NCBI GenBank assembly: GCA_034440635.1
Contig: JAOTON010000470.1
Span: 295,515-359,514, forward strand
DNA length: 64,000 bases
Reading direction: 5' to 3'
From: Lepas anatifera
Taxonomy: Eukaryota > Arthropoda > Thecostraca > Lepadidae
Part shown: positions 11,165-23,604 of the stretch, piece by piece
Layout of the letters: each line of letters begins with the position of its first letter
Numbering within the stretch: the stretch's first letter is position 1
Notes under the pieces: model-generated
What the model was told of the DNA's origin: nothing
Databases searched by the model: none
The model's input: the letters and a program-made list of their open reading frames with translations, nothing else
Translations under genes and position numbers: made by a program

Positions 11165-11580
11165 AAACAGTGGCTCTAGTGCTAGTCATAGTGTACATTA
11201 TAGGTAGTATACCATATTGTGACCTCAAAGGTCAATGACCTTGAATGGTTTTGACCCTAAGACTGTAGAGAAGGTTCTTTGTGACTTTTCCTCTATGACC
11301 CTAGTCCACATTTAGCTTATTCCCGTCTTTTTCCCGCATAATCACGGCACTTCCAAATAGTTCCCCAGCATGGTCAATATTTGACCTTTATTACCTCGTT
11401 TGACCTTGAAGATATTGACCTGAGCAAAATAAAAAATTGTATGGTGTAGATTACTATAGCCCCCATCCGCCCTCCAACCGGCGTTTTTTTCTACGCCTCT
11501 TCGTTTCGAGATCTTAGGGGGCCTACCAGGCCCCTCCTAGTGCGCGTTAGTGCGAGACCCCTCTCAAGTTCGGGTGTTAA
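11165..11580 (-). mobile_element. TTAA element C2, truncated
   Basis: The left end of a C-type element, read on -: TTAACACCCGAACTTGAGAG, then GCGCACTAGGAGGGG with hairpin arms and CCTAAGATCTCG. The interior from 11220 to 11450 aligns by eye with element C1 (shared CAGGTCAATATCTTCAAGGT, CATGCTGGG and CATTCAAGGTCATTGACCTT). The right half is missing. Confidence 0.75.
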
Positions 11581-12119
11581 CTTACTGATATAAGTTACAG
11601 CGTACGTTAAACGGATTTTCAGAGACCTGACATTCCATGTTCAGCCAATGGGAGCTACAATCACGCGCCCGACACTCTTAGCCGTCTTACTCATCTGATA
11701 TCATGCCTGAGCAATGTTTTGTGCACTGTGCCTTAGGTGGTGGCGCTTTGGCTTCGCTGAATGTTTTGAACAGTGCTCTATCCCTGGAAACATATCCACA
11801 GTATATACATGATCTGAGCCCATTCTATAGCTTATTGAGTATGGAGTTGCGCCTTTGGCGCTCAGTCCCCGTCTGGATTGCCCTATGAAAGAAGTAGGGT
11901 AATTGAATACAATATTGTTTGGTTGGTTTGCCCCGATGGGCGAAGTTATTGGCGCTCACTCTTTCTTTACCTGCACACATGTATCTGTTCACTGCTGCTA
12001 GTAATCTTCGAAGACATTAGGATACAGTGCATGTGGCAAAAATGGAGCATCTACCTAAGTGTGACCTGGATTACTGGTGAGGATGATGGTGTCGGTCGGT
12101 ATCACTACGGCAGGGAATT

Positions 12120-12300
12120 AGGAATCAACATGGGCACCAGTACCGTATGTGCAGGGAAAGGAATTCGGCACATTTTTGCAATCCATGGGCTCATCTCCAG
12201 AATCCACATAACTTATCCCAACAAAATTCCAGAAACAAATTGGAACACAATGTTTTTGCATTTTCATTTTCGAAAAAGAGGATACTCTTACGTTTGTGCA
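12120..12300 (+). repeat. Dispersed repeat, copy 1
   Basis: Shares the order GTGCAGGGA, AATCCA, GGGCTCATCTCCAGAAT, AATTCCAGAAA, TTTTCATTTTCG and GATACTCTTA with 13245-13410 in direct orientation. Identity looks about 70-75% by eye. Nature unknown, probably an old interspersed repeat. Confidence 0.6.
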
Positions 12301-13244
12301 TTTTCCTACAAAAATGTATAAAGAAACAGCAAGACACATTATCTCTAGGGCCCTATTGAAATTTAGCAGAGATTACGCGTACGTGGTATTAATGGCTTCA
12401 AACTCGTGCGTTAAGTGACATCGGCTGTTATTTAACCGAAATAACTGTAAGCAATGCTGTAAGCCAATTAACAAACAACGTGAAACGTTTGAGACAAACG
12501 TGGATTGCCTTCAGCATACAGATTTAACAGACATTTCTCTCATTTTGGAATGCATTTCCTCCTGTGTTCCATTAGCATCGCCACCGGAAAAAGAGTGGGG
12601 TGCCAGCCAAACTTCAACCTGATGCTGACAACAAACTTTCCACGTTAGGACCAAAAACTGCTCGAATTTGGGCTGCTCGTTGCCTTCTGCAGTGGTTGGT
12701 AATAAACATATCCGGGTTACTCCCTTTGACGGAAAGTTTAACCAAAGCTGGGGGCCAGAAACCAGTGACGTATACAAGGGGCGTATACGTAGCACCAATG
12801 GCGAATACAAGGGACTAGGGCACTCAATCCCCCTCCCCAAGTGTCCAAGGGCCCATAGTAAATGCATGACTTGAGGCTGTTTCTAGGCAATGGCGGGGGA
12901 CGCCCGAGCCCACTAGCCCCCTTCAATGAAATCCTAGATTCGCCACTGCGTAGCAAGAAAAAGGATAAAAATACTGTGAAGCTTTGATTGGAGCCATCAG
13001 GTTTGAAATGGCCGGAAGAAAGCCATGTTATCACGTCAGCAGCCATCGAAATCCAGACATCGCTTTGGTGTTCCGAAAATGTGGCTGAATGATTGACACA
13101 AATTGTTACCATCTTCAGCCAAAATGTGGATCCATCTATAAGGCTACGCGGGTGTCAGAGAATGTTAAGCAGGTGTTCCCTGAGCCCATTCATTTCTGAA
13201 CGAGCCTACACACACCTCATTCGGCATGTAAACCCAAGGCCTTC
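12301..13244. other. No gene recognised
   Basis: Overlapping open frames of up to 124 codons on both strands at 12511-13112 lack recognisable domains. The phrase GATTCGCCACTG near 12949 resembles a worn hAT-type MITE end. Confidence 0.35.
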
Positions 13245-13410
13245 GAGAGATTTATGTGCAGGGATAGGAGCTCCACACATCTACGGAATCCACGGCCTCA
13301 TCTGCAGAATCTGTATCATCTATCGTAAGACCATTCCAGAAAGAAAACTGGATTATAATATTTTTCCTCATTTTCGTTTTCGAAAGGGTGATACTCTTAT
13401 CCTTCGTGAT
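13245..13410 (+). repeat. Dispersed repeat, copy 2
   Basis: Partner of the repeat at 12120-12300, direct orientation, about 1.1 kb apart. The long open frame here (13093-13458) is not conserved in the other copy, which argues against coding. Confidence 0.6.
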
Positions 13411-14138
13411 TCCATGGTAAAGCTAACGAAGCTGTCTTATTTAATGATATTTTCCTGATATACAATCCATAAACAATGATACGCACCTTCTGGAAAATCC
13501 ACTTTTAGAAGGGTAAGTCAGGATCTCAGGTATCTCAGGACATCTTGCTTTACACAAAGTTAGGTATACATATGGGGACTTCTGAATCCCGTTAATTAGC
13601 ATATCAGCTTAATTTGAACGAGCTTTCATAATTTTAACGAGAAAATTGTCCTCGCTCCAGGTCCTTGAAATCTGGGCTCAAATTTAATTTTATCTAAAGG
13701 TGCCACATGACGGTCTCCGGTGACGAATATGGCCATATTTGCATTCTTGCTGAACTGGGTCGATTTTTTAACATTTTTAATACAGTACGGTTCTTCCCTT
13801 TTTCCCTTGGAACCAGCGCTAGTTATCCTTGTTTCCGTAATATTAAAAAACGTATTCTACCTCACCGATATCTATAATGATTTCTTTTTATTCCCGGTGA
13901 TTAGCCTGTGTTTTTTATTATTCTTTTAAGCTTCGGCGATGGTTTTGCGCTGGGATTTACCCTGTCTCAGCTTAAAATACGATGGTTAGTTTGTTGTGCC
14001 AACGAAAGGGCGGGCATCCTAATGTAATAGCAATGAAAGGGCAGCCATCATAACAAAAGGCCTTCGATCAGTTTTCTCTAGTATCCAGTAACCATGGGTG
14101 TGGGAAGCGGGAGATGTGTCCTCCCACCAACTTTTATC

Positions 14139-14142
<4 letters not shown>
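13411..14142. other. No gene recognised
   Basis: AT-rich stretch. A hydrophobic 69-codon frame at 13720-13929 is explained by T-rich composition. Nothing else supported. Confidence 0.4.
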
Positions 14143-14202
<60 letters not shown>

Positions 14203-14216
14203 GGGAGAGAGAGAGG
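14143..14216. repeat. (AG)n microsatellite
   Basis: A nearly pure GA dinucleotide run with a few GG interruptions. It produces spurious RERERE and SLSLSL frames. Confidence 0.97.
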
Positions 14217-15339
14217 AATTAGGCGCGGACCATGAAAATGACTGCAAAACCGAAGCGCTTTTGGTCTTAAGGATGGTACTTTTTGGCAAGCGTCGACATA
14301 CAATTTTACTAAAAATTCCCGTCCCCTTTATGGCCGGTGCCAGTCCCACTCCGAGAAGGGGTGACTACTGTATGCAGTTTTCGATATAGTAATGTATCTG
14401 AATATGTTTCATGGGTGCCCATATGTTTCATGTCACAGATGTTCGTAGGCTAACCACCGGTATGGACAGCCTCTGGTTCCTTAATCCCTTGATGTCTTTC
14501 ATTAGGCAGCCAACGAAAAACATCTACGCGTTTTCAAACACAGTGTTGAATATATACATTTAGTACATACAATCAAAATCCCACAAATAACAACACATCT
14601 TACAAATAAGGTCGCAAGGTGACTGGTCCATCCTCTCGAAAGGACGATTTCAACACGTGCCTCCTCTGGTCAATACAACAAAATGTCTGGGGAATTCGCG
14701 CCTTAACCTAATAATGGCTTGATGTTTCATTGATGACTAGATGACAACTGCTCCATCTGCGTCTGGTAAGTCGATAAAGTGAGTCCGTCACTTTAAACAC
14801 ATCCGATACACGTCCGACGTCTGGGGCAGGCTTTTCCTTAAGCAGCGCCGCGTCACATTGTATCATGACATTTTACCACTCCATAAGAGTCTGAAATTTT
14901 TAATTTGATGCAAGCTAAGAAGCCTACGTAACACAATGGTAAGAATGCATCTGATTCCTATCACTGGGCAGGAACAGAGAAGTTTATATGGAATAAGTTG
15001 TTCAACCAGGCAAGTGGAGGACATTGCACCAACATCTTCACCTAAGATGATCATAACTTCCTGGGAAAACTGGATTTTTTATGGCTAATTTTAGTTGCTA
15101 TGCCATAGCCCTTCCTGCAAAAGCCTTGCTAATTCACATAGAGAACAGCATACAGATTTCAATATTGTCATGCACTTTTTCGACCAATTATGTCACGTAA
15201 CTGCGTAGGGAATGAGGTTAGGGTGGTGACTTTATCATACTGCCCAATGTTCCAGACTTTTGAAAAAGGACGTGTATGGATCACGAAGTTAAAATTGAGC
15301 CGAACATCCCTATCTCTTACATTTCTGAACGTTCTTATG
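14217..15339. other. No gene recognised
   Basis: Unique-looking sequence downstream of cuticle-like gene 2. Short frames only; no splice-framed exon, RNA or element end identified. Confidence 0.4.
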
Positions 15340-15345
15340 TTTAAT
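15340..15345 (-). terminator. Candidate polyadenylation signal of gene 2
   Basis: ATTAAA on the minus strand, about 38 bp after the stop codon at 15384. This mirrors the ATTAAA after gene 1. Confidence 0.45.
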
Positions 15346-15383
15346 GTCTGAATTAAAAAAAATCAAATGACTAGGTCCACCCG

Positions 15384-16855
15384 CTAGTAGTGGTAGCCCT
15401 GCTGCGCGCACTCTGTGACGGTGACGTAGTTCTGCTGCACCTTGGTCAGCGCCACGGTGACGTACTCCACAGCTGTGGACGTGCGGGTGATGTAGCGGAC
15501 GTCCGGCATGTTCTTAATGCTCGTCTGCACCACGTCGTAGCGTTGCGTTTCGTAACGAGTCTGGTAAAGCACCTCATTCTCCGTGACGATAGAGGTCTGA
15601 ACCTGAAACAGAACATCATGTAAATGCACCCTAGAGCATCTCTCAGCTTGTGTGGCTCGATAAGCATTATAGCTTTGACCTTGGAGGTAGATTTTTATAC
15701 ATTTTATAACCTTTACAGAATTTATGAATGTTTAGTATTGCTACCGTTTTCGTGAGAGGGCTCAATCTTTTTAAACAATTCGTAAAAAAGACGAGACATG
15801 CTATTTTTATGACTTCATCGGTTTTTACAAAGGCTAAACCCGAGGTAAAGACATCGTCAGTTCACATATAATAAAAATATGTTTTCATCTTGGAGCTGCA
15901 AGCGAGGTTGAATGGCGAATGATCTTATGGAATGAATGAATGTACCACTTACTACTTGCCGATGAATATTAGGCATATTCGAAGAGTCCCTAAAATTAAT
16001 TCCTACTTGAGTGGGGACATCCCTGGTTCTGTCCCCAGATTCTCTATTTTTATTAATATCCCCAGATTACTGCTACTTCCAATCAAACCCATTTCGCTAA
16101 ATTATCAAGCCTATTGTCCAGCTACACGATGGCTTTTAACTATCTTAGGCCAGAATTTTTATCCACGGTATTTCTCCGAGATTTTTAAGAAGCTTTGAAT
16201 CATCTGTACCAAACTGTTAATGAAACCTACAACACTATCCTCCGCCAAGTGACTGACCTGGAGGTACTTGCACCACGCTGGTCTCGGTGACTTCCACCGG
16301 GTACTGCTGCACCTGGGTCTGGGTGAACACGTCCGTCTCAGTCACCGTCACGTGCTCGTCGTCGGTGAACACCAGCGTCGACGTCAGACTCTCCACCTCA
16401 GGAATCACCACCGTCCGGGTCTGGTACGATATCTTCGTCTCCATCTTGTAGCCGGGCCGGATCGCCTTGGCAGTTGTCGTCAGCTGTACTTTAGGATGAT
16501 CGTAGTACTGAGTTTCTGTTTCGTACCGGTAGAGCGTCGTCGGGATGTACTGAGTACGCGTATCGTACTCTGTCACAGGGATGAAGATCTTGGTCCAGGT
16601 CAGGATGTACTTGGTCTCGGCTCGGCACTTTCCTCCACTGGGGCCGCTGATTCCAGCAAAGGATGCGTCCAGGCCTGGGGCTCCGAACCCCGCGCTGGGG
16701 GCACTGTATTCGCCGCCGGCTTGTGCAGGAGCGCCGTACTCGTTGGAGGCAGGAGCAGGAGCGCTGTAGCCGGAGTCAGCCTCCCGCTTGGTAATGTTGC
16801 TGGCTCCGGAGGCGACGGAGCCCAGGGTGAGGAGGAAGACGGCAACCGGCAGCAT
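15384..16855 (-). CDS. Secreted Thr/Tyr/Val-rich cuticle-like protein, copy 2
   Basis: An inverted paralogue of the gene at 4565-5669, tail to tail with it. The first coding exon starts at 16855 and the last runs 15602-15384 in phase 0. The signal peptide, KREADSGYSAPAPA segment, KCRAE Cys and C-terminal CAQQGYHY are conserved. About 92% of exon-1 residues match copy 1, and most differences fall in residues 97-130. One oddity is at the donor. The position homologous to copy 1 (CCAG|GTCAGT at 16258/16257) is shifted by one inserted base and would join out of frame. An upstream donor CAA|GTACCT (exon end 16268) restores phase 0 and gives a product of about 268 aa. A short upstream exon is expected because an acceptor (TTTATAG) touches the ATG. 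The ATG at 16895 followed by GTGAGT could mark a 37-nt mini-intron instead. Structural extracellular role inferred. Confidence 0.82.
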
Positions 16856-17313
16856 CTATAAACACAGAAGAGCGTCACTGGATACCACTCACCATGGCGA
16901 GTTTTTGTAATCAAATGAATAGAAGAATCTTAAATTAAAATTTCAGTCTTCGTACAGATTAAAATTTGGGGGTAACAATACGTGGACTGTTCCCTTTATT
17001 TTCCAAGCTTTACAGACTTTAACCACAAAAGCTTAAGTTGTGTTAGCCATACACTACGAGGAACAACATCATGAGCAAGTGTGTCACAGAATGTAATACA
17101 GACGTGTACTTATTATCATTCCAAACACAATTTTTATAGCTTACAATTGACTTGTGAAGATCTTCTACGAGCTTCTAGTTAAATCCCAACCAGGTATGTT
17201 TTCTAGTTGGCCAAACAAACCCATACAGGTGCATTAGTTCTGGCACAGTTTGATTATCAACGAATAAGGCCCGCCTCACCTTTTTAGACCAAGCTCACTG
17301 CTCCAGGCCCAGG

Positions 17314-17353
17314 CAATGACTGTGCTTGCAAACCTTCAGTCATTGCTTATATA
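17314..17353 (-). promoter_or_regulatory. TATA box and initiator of cuticle-like gene 2
   Basis: On the minus strand TATATAAG starts at 17353 and ACAGTCATT starts at 17323, 30 bp apart, matching gene 1. A non-coding first exon of about 44 nt would end at 17280 (AAAAAG|GTGAGG). The resulting intron of about 424 bp matches gene 1 (about 413 bp). Confidence 0.75.
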
Positions 17354-18316
17354 CGCGACGTCCACGAGTTCTCTCATAGCGACCGCTGCCCCCATCTGCG
17401 CTCCACCCCATGCCACCCAACAGCCAGTGAAGTGCCCCTTTCCCACCGTATAACGCTCGTGCGCAGAACAGCCTTCAACAAGAAAAACACGCGCATACAC
17501 TTTAGGATCAGTTAAGGGAGCATGGCATGTGTGTCACACAAGAAGGGCTTAAGAACATACCAACGTCAACCGTGGAAAACTATCACGAGTCTTTTCACCT
17601 CGCTTTGGCGACACTGCCTCACTATGAGCACCCGCAGATTGTTGGCTAACAAGACCTAACTCACTCGCTCCTGGGATCTGTTGCTATAGTGTTTCACGGT
17701 TCAGCTCCTGCTAACCGCACTAATGCCCGCAGCTAACGCTTTGTGGCGAGCTACCGCCCCCAGCCTGCAATTCCGCTATATTGCAGAATTGCGACTTCGC
17801 AGTATGTCAACTGGCCGCCATCGTTGACTTCTACAGCCTGTTGAAATGGGCTCGGACGAAGCACGGGCAATGAATAAGCATTATCATGGTTGAAAGACAC
17901 GGGAGAATCCGACCGCTGTGGCTGGTATGATGTCAACAAAGGCATGAAACGACAAAAACTGCTTGCAGGCTAGACTTAATGCCACCGCATGAAAGGTAAG
18001 ACTAATTCCGTAACGAGCCCTGACAGGGCCGGTCGTAGCTTCAGCACCAGGTCCATTAGTTAAATATTGTGTAGTAAGTATATTGCAGCCTTCTGAAGAC
18101 CAATATTTATACTTTGCAAGATTCGATAGATGCTAGAACTCCGAGTACACCATATGTTCGGTCAACTTTCTTGCATGCTACTCTGCCAAAGCCACCTTAT
18201 CAACGTTGGGTATTTTTGGTTTTCACTAGACAAGTGAGGATTTGTGTAAACTTATACGCATACGCTAATATGTTTTTTTAGTCTGGGATTTGGCTGGGTA
18301 GAGTAGCTTGGATCTG
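17354..18316. other. Upstream flank of cuticle-like gene 2
   Basis: No gene recognised. The 17380-17480 stretch is C-rich and may include proximal promoter sites, but nothing can be named. Confidence 0.35.
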
Positions 18317-18670
18317 GCCGCTCCGGTAGCTCAGTTCGTAGAGCGTTAGGCTCCGGCCGGCTGCTCAGGAACATGCCGTGGCGGTGATGTCCAAGCCTGG
18401 GATCGGCTCCCCGAGACGCTCCGACGCTCAATAGTTTACCCGACGTACAGGTCGGCTGGCAACTGACTGGTGAGAGGGTGATCGGAGCGGAGCGACCGCC
18501 CCTTGCTTTGTAGGACGTTAAACTTTGGCTTCTAAACTAACCCTCATTGTGGGAGTTGCTTGTTCAGGTGGTAGGGTCGGGGTCTCCATGACAAGTCCAT
18601 TGATGACTTTAATGAGACTCCGTCTCCAATAGCCGTACAGGGAACAAAGTGGACAAAATTACCAAAAAAG
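18317..18670 (+). mobile_element. tRNA-derived SINE, copy 2
   Basis: Full-length match to 2774-3130 in the same orientation: A-box head GGTAGCTCAGTTCGTAGAGC, the shared body GGGATCGG, TTTACCCGACGTACAGGTCG, GGACGTTAAACTTTGGCTTC, and an A-rich end. Divergence of the two copies by eye is about 10%. Confidence 0.87.
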
Positions 18671-19039
18671 GTGAAACACACCAGAGTTAAACAAACTCAA
18701 GTTTGTTTGTATTGAAAGACCATTTGTGCGCACTGAAAATTGACTGCTCCACAAATGAAATGAATGTTCATAAAGAGACCAGCAACGTCAAGCTATGAAC
18801 ATATCTGAGTTTGATACATCATGTCGCTTGTCTAAATTCGAAATGTTTTATTATAGTAATAGTAAATATATTTGAATGAAATTACTCGAAATACTTTAGT
18901 GAACAAAATTTAGCTTGATTTCAAGCTCCTTGCACCGGTTTTATTCAGCTCATAGAACCCAATACCAATTTCCAGGGGTATAAGTCGAAAATGAGATATT
19001 GTTAATTCGCACAGGAGCCAGTTAAGCACAGGGGTGCCC
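18671..19039. other. No gene recognised
   Basis: AT-rich, no element end or exon seen. Confidence 0.35.
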
Positions 19040-19900
19040 AGACTAGCTTAAGGCCTAGACTAGGTTTGGAGGTACAGCTCAGATCAGGGTCAATTCAGCT
19101 GATATAGGGTCTCGTCTCATACGAGCTCAGGGGCTCCATTCAAGCTCACGGCCCCCAGCTTAGCCCAGGGACCCCTAGAAGAGTTCAGGGGCCCCCATAC
19201 CAGATCAGGGGCCCCAGTTAAGCACAGGGGTGTACAGATTATCTTAGGGCCCCGGCTCAGCTTAGGTGGGCTGATATAGAGTCTCAGAACATCTCATGGG
19301 ACCATTCAAGCTCACGGCCACCAGTTCAGTAGCTGTAAAGCCTTATAGGGAGTCCCAGACCATCTTAGGGACCTTCAGTTCAACACAGGGGGCCCATATT
19401 AGCCCTGATGACCGGATTAGCCGAAGGGTCCGGATCAGCTCAGGGGCCCCTTGTCGGCATATATAGGGTTTCAGAACAGTTCAGGGTTCTAATTAAAGCT
19501 TATAACCCCAATTTCAGGTCAAGGGCCCTATTACTGTGCAGGGGCCCCAGATAAGTTTAGGGTCTCCCATGTAGCACAGGGGACCTAGATTTGTTCAGGG
19601 AACAAGATTAACTTTACGGTCCCAGCGCAGCTCAGGGGCCCCCAGATCGGCGAATATAGGGTCTGGCCAACTCAAGGGGCCCGTTCAAGGTCACGGCTCC
19701 TAGCTTAGGTTAGGGATCCTAGAACAGTTAATGCTGCCCAAACCATCTCAGTGGCGCTCAGTTCCGCTCAAGGGGCCAGATAAGCTCGTATGGCATCAGA
19801 GGCCAGTTCAGGGAACCTTAAAATCGACTCCACTACGATCTCAGCTAAGTTTAGGGGCACAGGTAAGCTTAAGAGGTTTCCGGGGCAAGCTATCCGGCCC
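19040..19900. repeat. Degenerate GGGGCCCC-type tandem repeat
   Basis: Diverged tandem units built on CAGNTCAGGGGCCCC with ATATAGGGTCTC phrases recurring near 19102, 19273 and 19645. Composition resembles the cleaner array at 29110-31830. Units are too worn to set an exact period. Confidence 0.65.
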
Positions 19901-20049
19901 GTTTGAGTTTCTTGCTTGATATTACAATTGGTGATATTCTTATATCCGTTGCGGGGGGCCATCACAGAAAAGTGTGGGGAAGTGGCCCCCTCCCCCGTTC
20001 CTACGCCTATGATTTGGAGAATATTGAAGTATTCTCAGCCGTATATACC

Positions 20050-20395
20050 CAAATACAGCCCAATTCATGTTTTCCCATGTATGTATTTCCAACAGAAAGG
20101 TCATGATCCGTACTTGACCTAAGGTCATCGATATTAAAAATCCCGGAATATTTGTTGTAGTACTTGGTGGGCCCATTGTGTGGTATAAGTTTCAATTCGA
20201 TCAATTCACCCTTGTTTTACTTATCCCACCTCAAACATTTTTGGAGGTGAGTTTCCTTGACCTACTCTGGTGACCAGACCTGAGATGACCCAACCTTAGA
20301 ATTATGATGAAAGTTGCAGAATTGATCAAGGATAAGGTTTGCTAAGGACGGCGGCGCTTCGCGCCTCCATTTTTTCGTGCCGCCGAAAAAAACGG
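20050..20395 (+). mobile_element. TTAA element B3, fragment
   Basis: Aligns by eye with the right half of element B1: TTTCCCATGTA, GACCTAAGGTCATCGATAT, AAGTTTCAATTCGATCAATT, TGACCTACTCTGGTGACC, and the GC stem GGCGGCGCTTCGCGCC. Neither TTAA terminus is left. Confidence 0.7.
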
Positions 20396-20624
20396 GGTGA
20401 AGAAAACCTAACTGCTGGGACAAGAGCATTAAGAAAAAATCTCAAAGACTGTGACATACATAATTTTGGCACCCCTTTCCCCCATTCTTCAAAATTTCAA
20501 TTTTTTCTTCATAAAATCCAGTTCAGCGTGAGTAAAACCAATCCCACCCTAATTTTTCTAAAATTATGAGCCTGACATAAATAGAGTTAACTTTACTCAT
20601 TTTGAAACATCATTAGGATACAAA

Positions 20625-21030
20625 CTTCTTGGCTCTGGAATTCTCCGCTCGGCGAGATTTTCACTCAGGTTGGCTCTGGAATTCTCCGCTCGGCGGGATG
20701 TTCACTCAGATTGGCTCTGGAACTCTCCGCTCGGCGGATGTTCACCGATTGGCTCTGGAACTCTCCGCTCGGCGGATGTTCACCCAGATTGGCTCTGGAA
20801 CTCTCCGCTCGGCGGGATGTTCACTCGATTGGCTCTGGAACTCTCCGCTCGGCGGGATGTTCACTCAGATTGGCTCTGGAACTCTCCGCTCGGCGGGATG
20901 TTCACCAGTTGGCTCTGGAACTCTCCGCTCGGCGGATGTTCACTCAGATTGGCTCTGGAACTCTCCGCTCGGCGGGATTTTCACTCAGATTGTCTCTGGA
21001 ACTCTCCGCTCGGTGAGATTTTCACTCAGC
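20625..21030 (+). repeat. 41-bp minisatellite
   Basis: About ten copies of a unit beginning TTGGCTCTGGAACTCTCCGC and continuing TCGGCGGGATGTTCACTCAGA. Units of 36-41 bp break the frame, so the open frames (WNSPLGG, LELSARR, GTLRSAG) are the same unit in three phases and not a protein. Confidence 0.95.
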
Positions 21031-23532
21031 TGGTGGAGGAATACACCATACATTGGTGTGTTTTACATGTCTCATAATGAACATATAGAACATGTACCAA
21101 ACAGAAAAAGGTCTGAACAGCCTAAAAATAGTAAAAATTGGCATATTTAGATGCACATCAGAAAAAAAAACTGGAAGACAATCAAAAGCTTAATGGAATC
21201 GATGAACATTTGTCATCATAATGTTCTCAAGCAAATTTTTGTATTCGTTATTTTTCAAAACAAATATTGATGACCTCATAATGGTAGGATGAGGGTCCTC
21301 TTTGTATGCATTAGGCATCATCGTTGTTGATTAAAATGAGTGGATTTCCAGTTCGATAATAAAAGTTGAAAGGCTCTGAAATGGTCGCCTGACTTGGCTG
21401 CACCAGTCATCACCGGCGTTGTACCGTCGGTATTGCAAGATAACAGGCTTGGCAAGAAATAGTGGACGGTGGGACTGCACGTCTGAACACGTCATGGTCC
21501 ACTGGCCCCGGTAACGCTGCTTTATCCCATCGCTCATCCTTACAGCCGCGACAAATCGGTTATTATGTATTCAGTATATCACCACGCTAAACGGATGACT
21601 CATTCAGGAGAAAACGAAACCTGGCTCTCATCCTCGGCATTGATGATTTATTGCTCATTGCCAAGGATAGATAAATGGGCGTTAGCTTCCTCTGCAGTTT
21701 TCTTTACACTTGCTCTGAAGCACAAAACGCCACAATTTACCTAACCAGATTCCTCTCCTCATTAAAGACAAGCAATACTCTGTTCAGTGTTGTAACTCAA
21801 TGCGCGAGCAGCAGCTTAGGTCACGAGTGGGAGCATCCTAGCTTTGATGTCGCTTTTTACTATAAACGAAAAATGTGTTCATCTACTATTTACTATTTAA
21901 AGCATATATATATATATATAATTAATATCCATGTAACAAATCAATTTGAGGAAGAAGCATATAACAACCGTTAGTCACACCAAGCTTTAGAAAAAAATTC
22001 ACATCTATTCTAAAAACGGTTCCGATTAAGGGCTCAAACGACACACTAAATGTGTCAATACAACATAACAAGTAGCAGGTTAACACCGTGTTAATTCGTC
22101 TCGTGAGAATCACATTTTTGTTTCTTTCGGAAGCCTTCTAGGGATGTCTGCCCAGATTCGGAGCAGGGGGTCTATGTGCAGGCAGAGATTGCGCTGCACT
22201 GAACACAATCTACACCCTTGATTTCCTACTAGTAACACCAGGGATGATAATACTTGAGTGCTTGGCCACGATTGCCTTCTCATGGCCTACCGCACTCTTA
22301 ACTCGGGATAAGGTAACACTGAAAAAATAAACTTGAGTCCAGCATTGACAGCTCAGGAAGCCACCGTTCATTGCAGAGCATGGCATTCCAGTGTGGAACG
22401 CACCCAGTGCCATAGGCGGATCCAATATTTCCGATCCGGGGGTATCTTGGATAGGGGGCTCCACTCTTGGGCAGCAAAACTTACCAGGACCCCATTTCAT
22501 AAAAGGTGCAACTTACGCTTATAGTGTAGAAGAAGCATAATGCAGCGTAGAAAGGGAATAATACACCAGTCTTGTTTCATAGGAAAGCAACGTGAAATAC
22601 AACTACTTGCAAAGTCACGCTGCTGTAAACTACGCTGTAATGGAATGCAGTGTAGAATATTCACAATCCTGTTTCATATAGCAGACAGCATGCACGTTGA
22701 ATATGTAAAACACTCCTGAAAAGCTACGCAAGAAGTAGCAGCGTAACTTGTTCAGTCAATGATGCAAAACATGAAAAACATATAATTTCTTCTGAAATAG
22801 TGAATGTCAGGTAAAGCTATTGTCGTGAAGGACAAAAGGAGTCATGAATATAAAATAAACCTGAAGGTGTCTAGGTTCTTCCTTGGATAAGTTTGGAGTG
22901 AGAGTTATTCATATCAAACTGGAATGACATATAGAGTTCTACGGCCATTTGGTATGGCGACAAATAATGATAGATATTGATGTAAATAGGTACACATGAA
23001 AGCCGGCATTGATTTTGTTACTTTGACTTTTTGCTGTGATTTTTATTTTACAGTTTAGAGAGTACAGAACCCAAGGAAGGCTGACACCGACACGGTTATA
23101 TGGAGCCTATCGAGAATAAAAATTAAATGTATGGTGGCTGTAACCAACAAAATCCGAGTATCTCCTCCGAGGCCTCTAGCGAAAATGATAATATAGGTGC
23201 CTAGGTACTGGCATCTAGATATTCTTCAAAGATGTTCACTCACTATTCCTTTCTCCGTTTCACGAAATTATAAGGTTCGTAAGCCTTTCCCAGCTCACTC
23301 ACGGCTAGTAGACAATCTTGAGTTTCACTAGAGTACACTTGCATAGCAACAACATGTTAACTCACCGGTCACAGCAAGAAAATCGCAAAAGGATGGTGCT
23401 GCCAAAAAATTGTGTCGTACGCTTCTTGCGTCTGCGGTTAGCGCGCCTTCCTCGGCAGTATTTTAAAAAGTTCATGAAAAAGTTATCTATCGAATAAGAG
23501 CAAATGTGTGCAATAATTTCTTTCAACTAATC

Positions 23533-23534
<2 letters not shown>
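21031..23534. other. No gene recognised
   Basis: A long stretch without a supported gene. It contains a short TA run at 21905-21920, a hAT-like fragment near 22415 (AGGCGGATCCAAT), and at 22500-22700 sequence with TTTCATA and GCGTAG phrases that resembles 34913-35075 and may be a worn MITE. Open frames are all under 100 codons without motifs. Confidence 0.4.

Positions 23535-23535
<1 letters not shown>

Positions 23536-23600
<65 letters not shown>
23536..23600. repeat. (TA)n microsatellite
   Basis: Pure TA dinucleotide run, directly abutting the CAGTGGCGTAGCCA end of the element at 23601. Confidence 0.97.
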
Positions 23601-23601
<1 letters not shown>

Positions 23602-23604
<3 letters not shown>

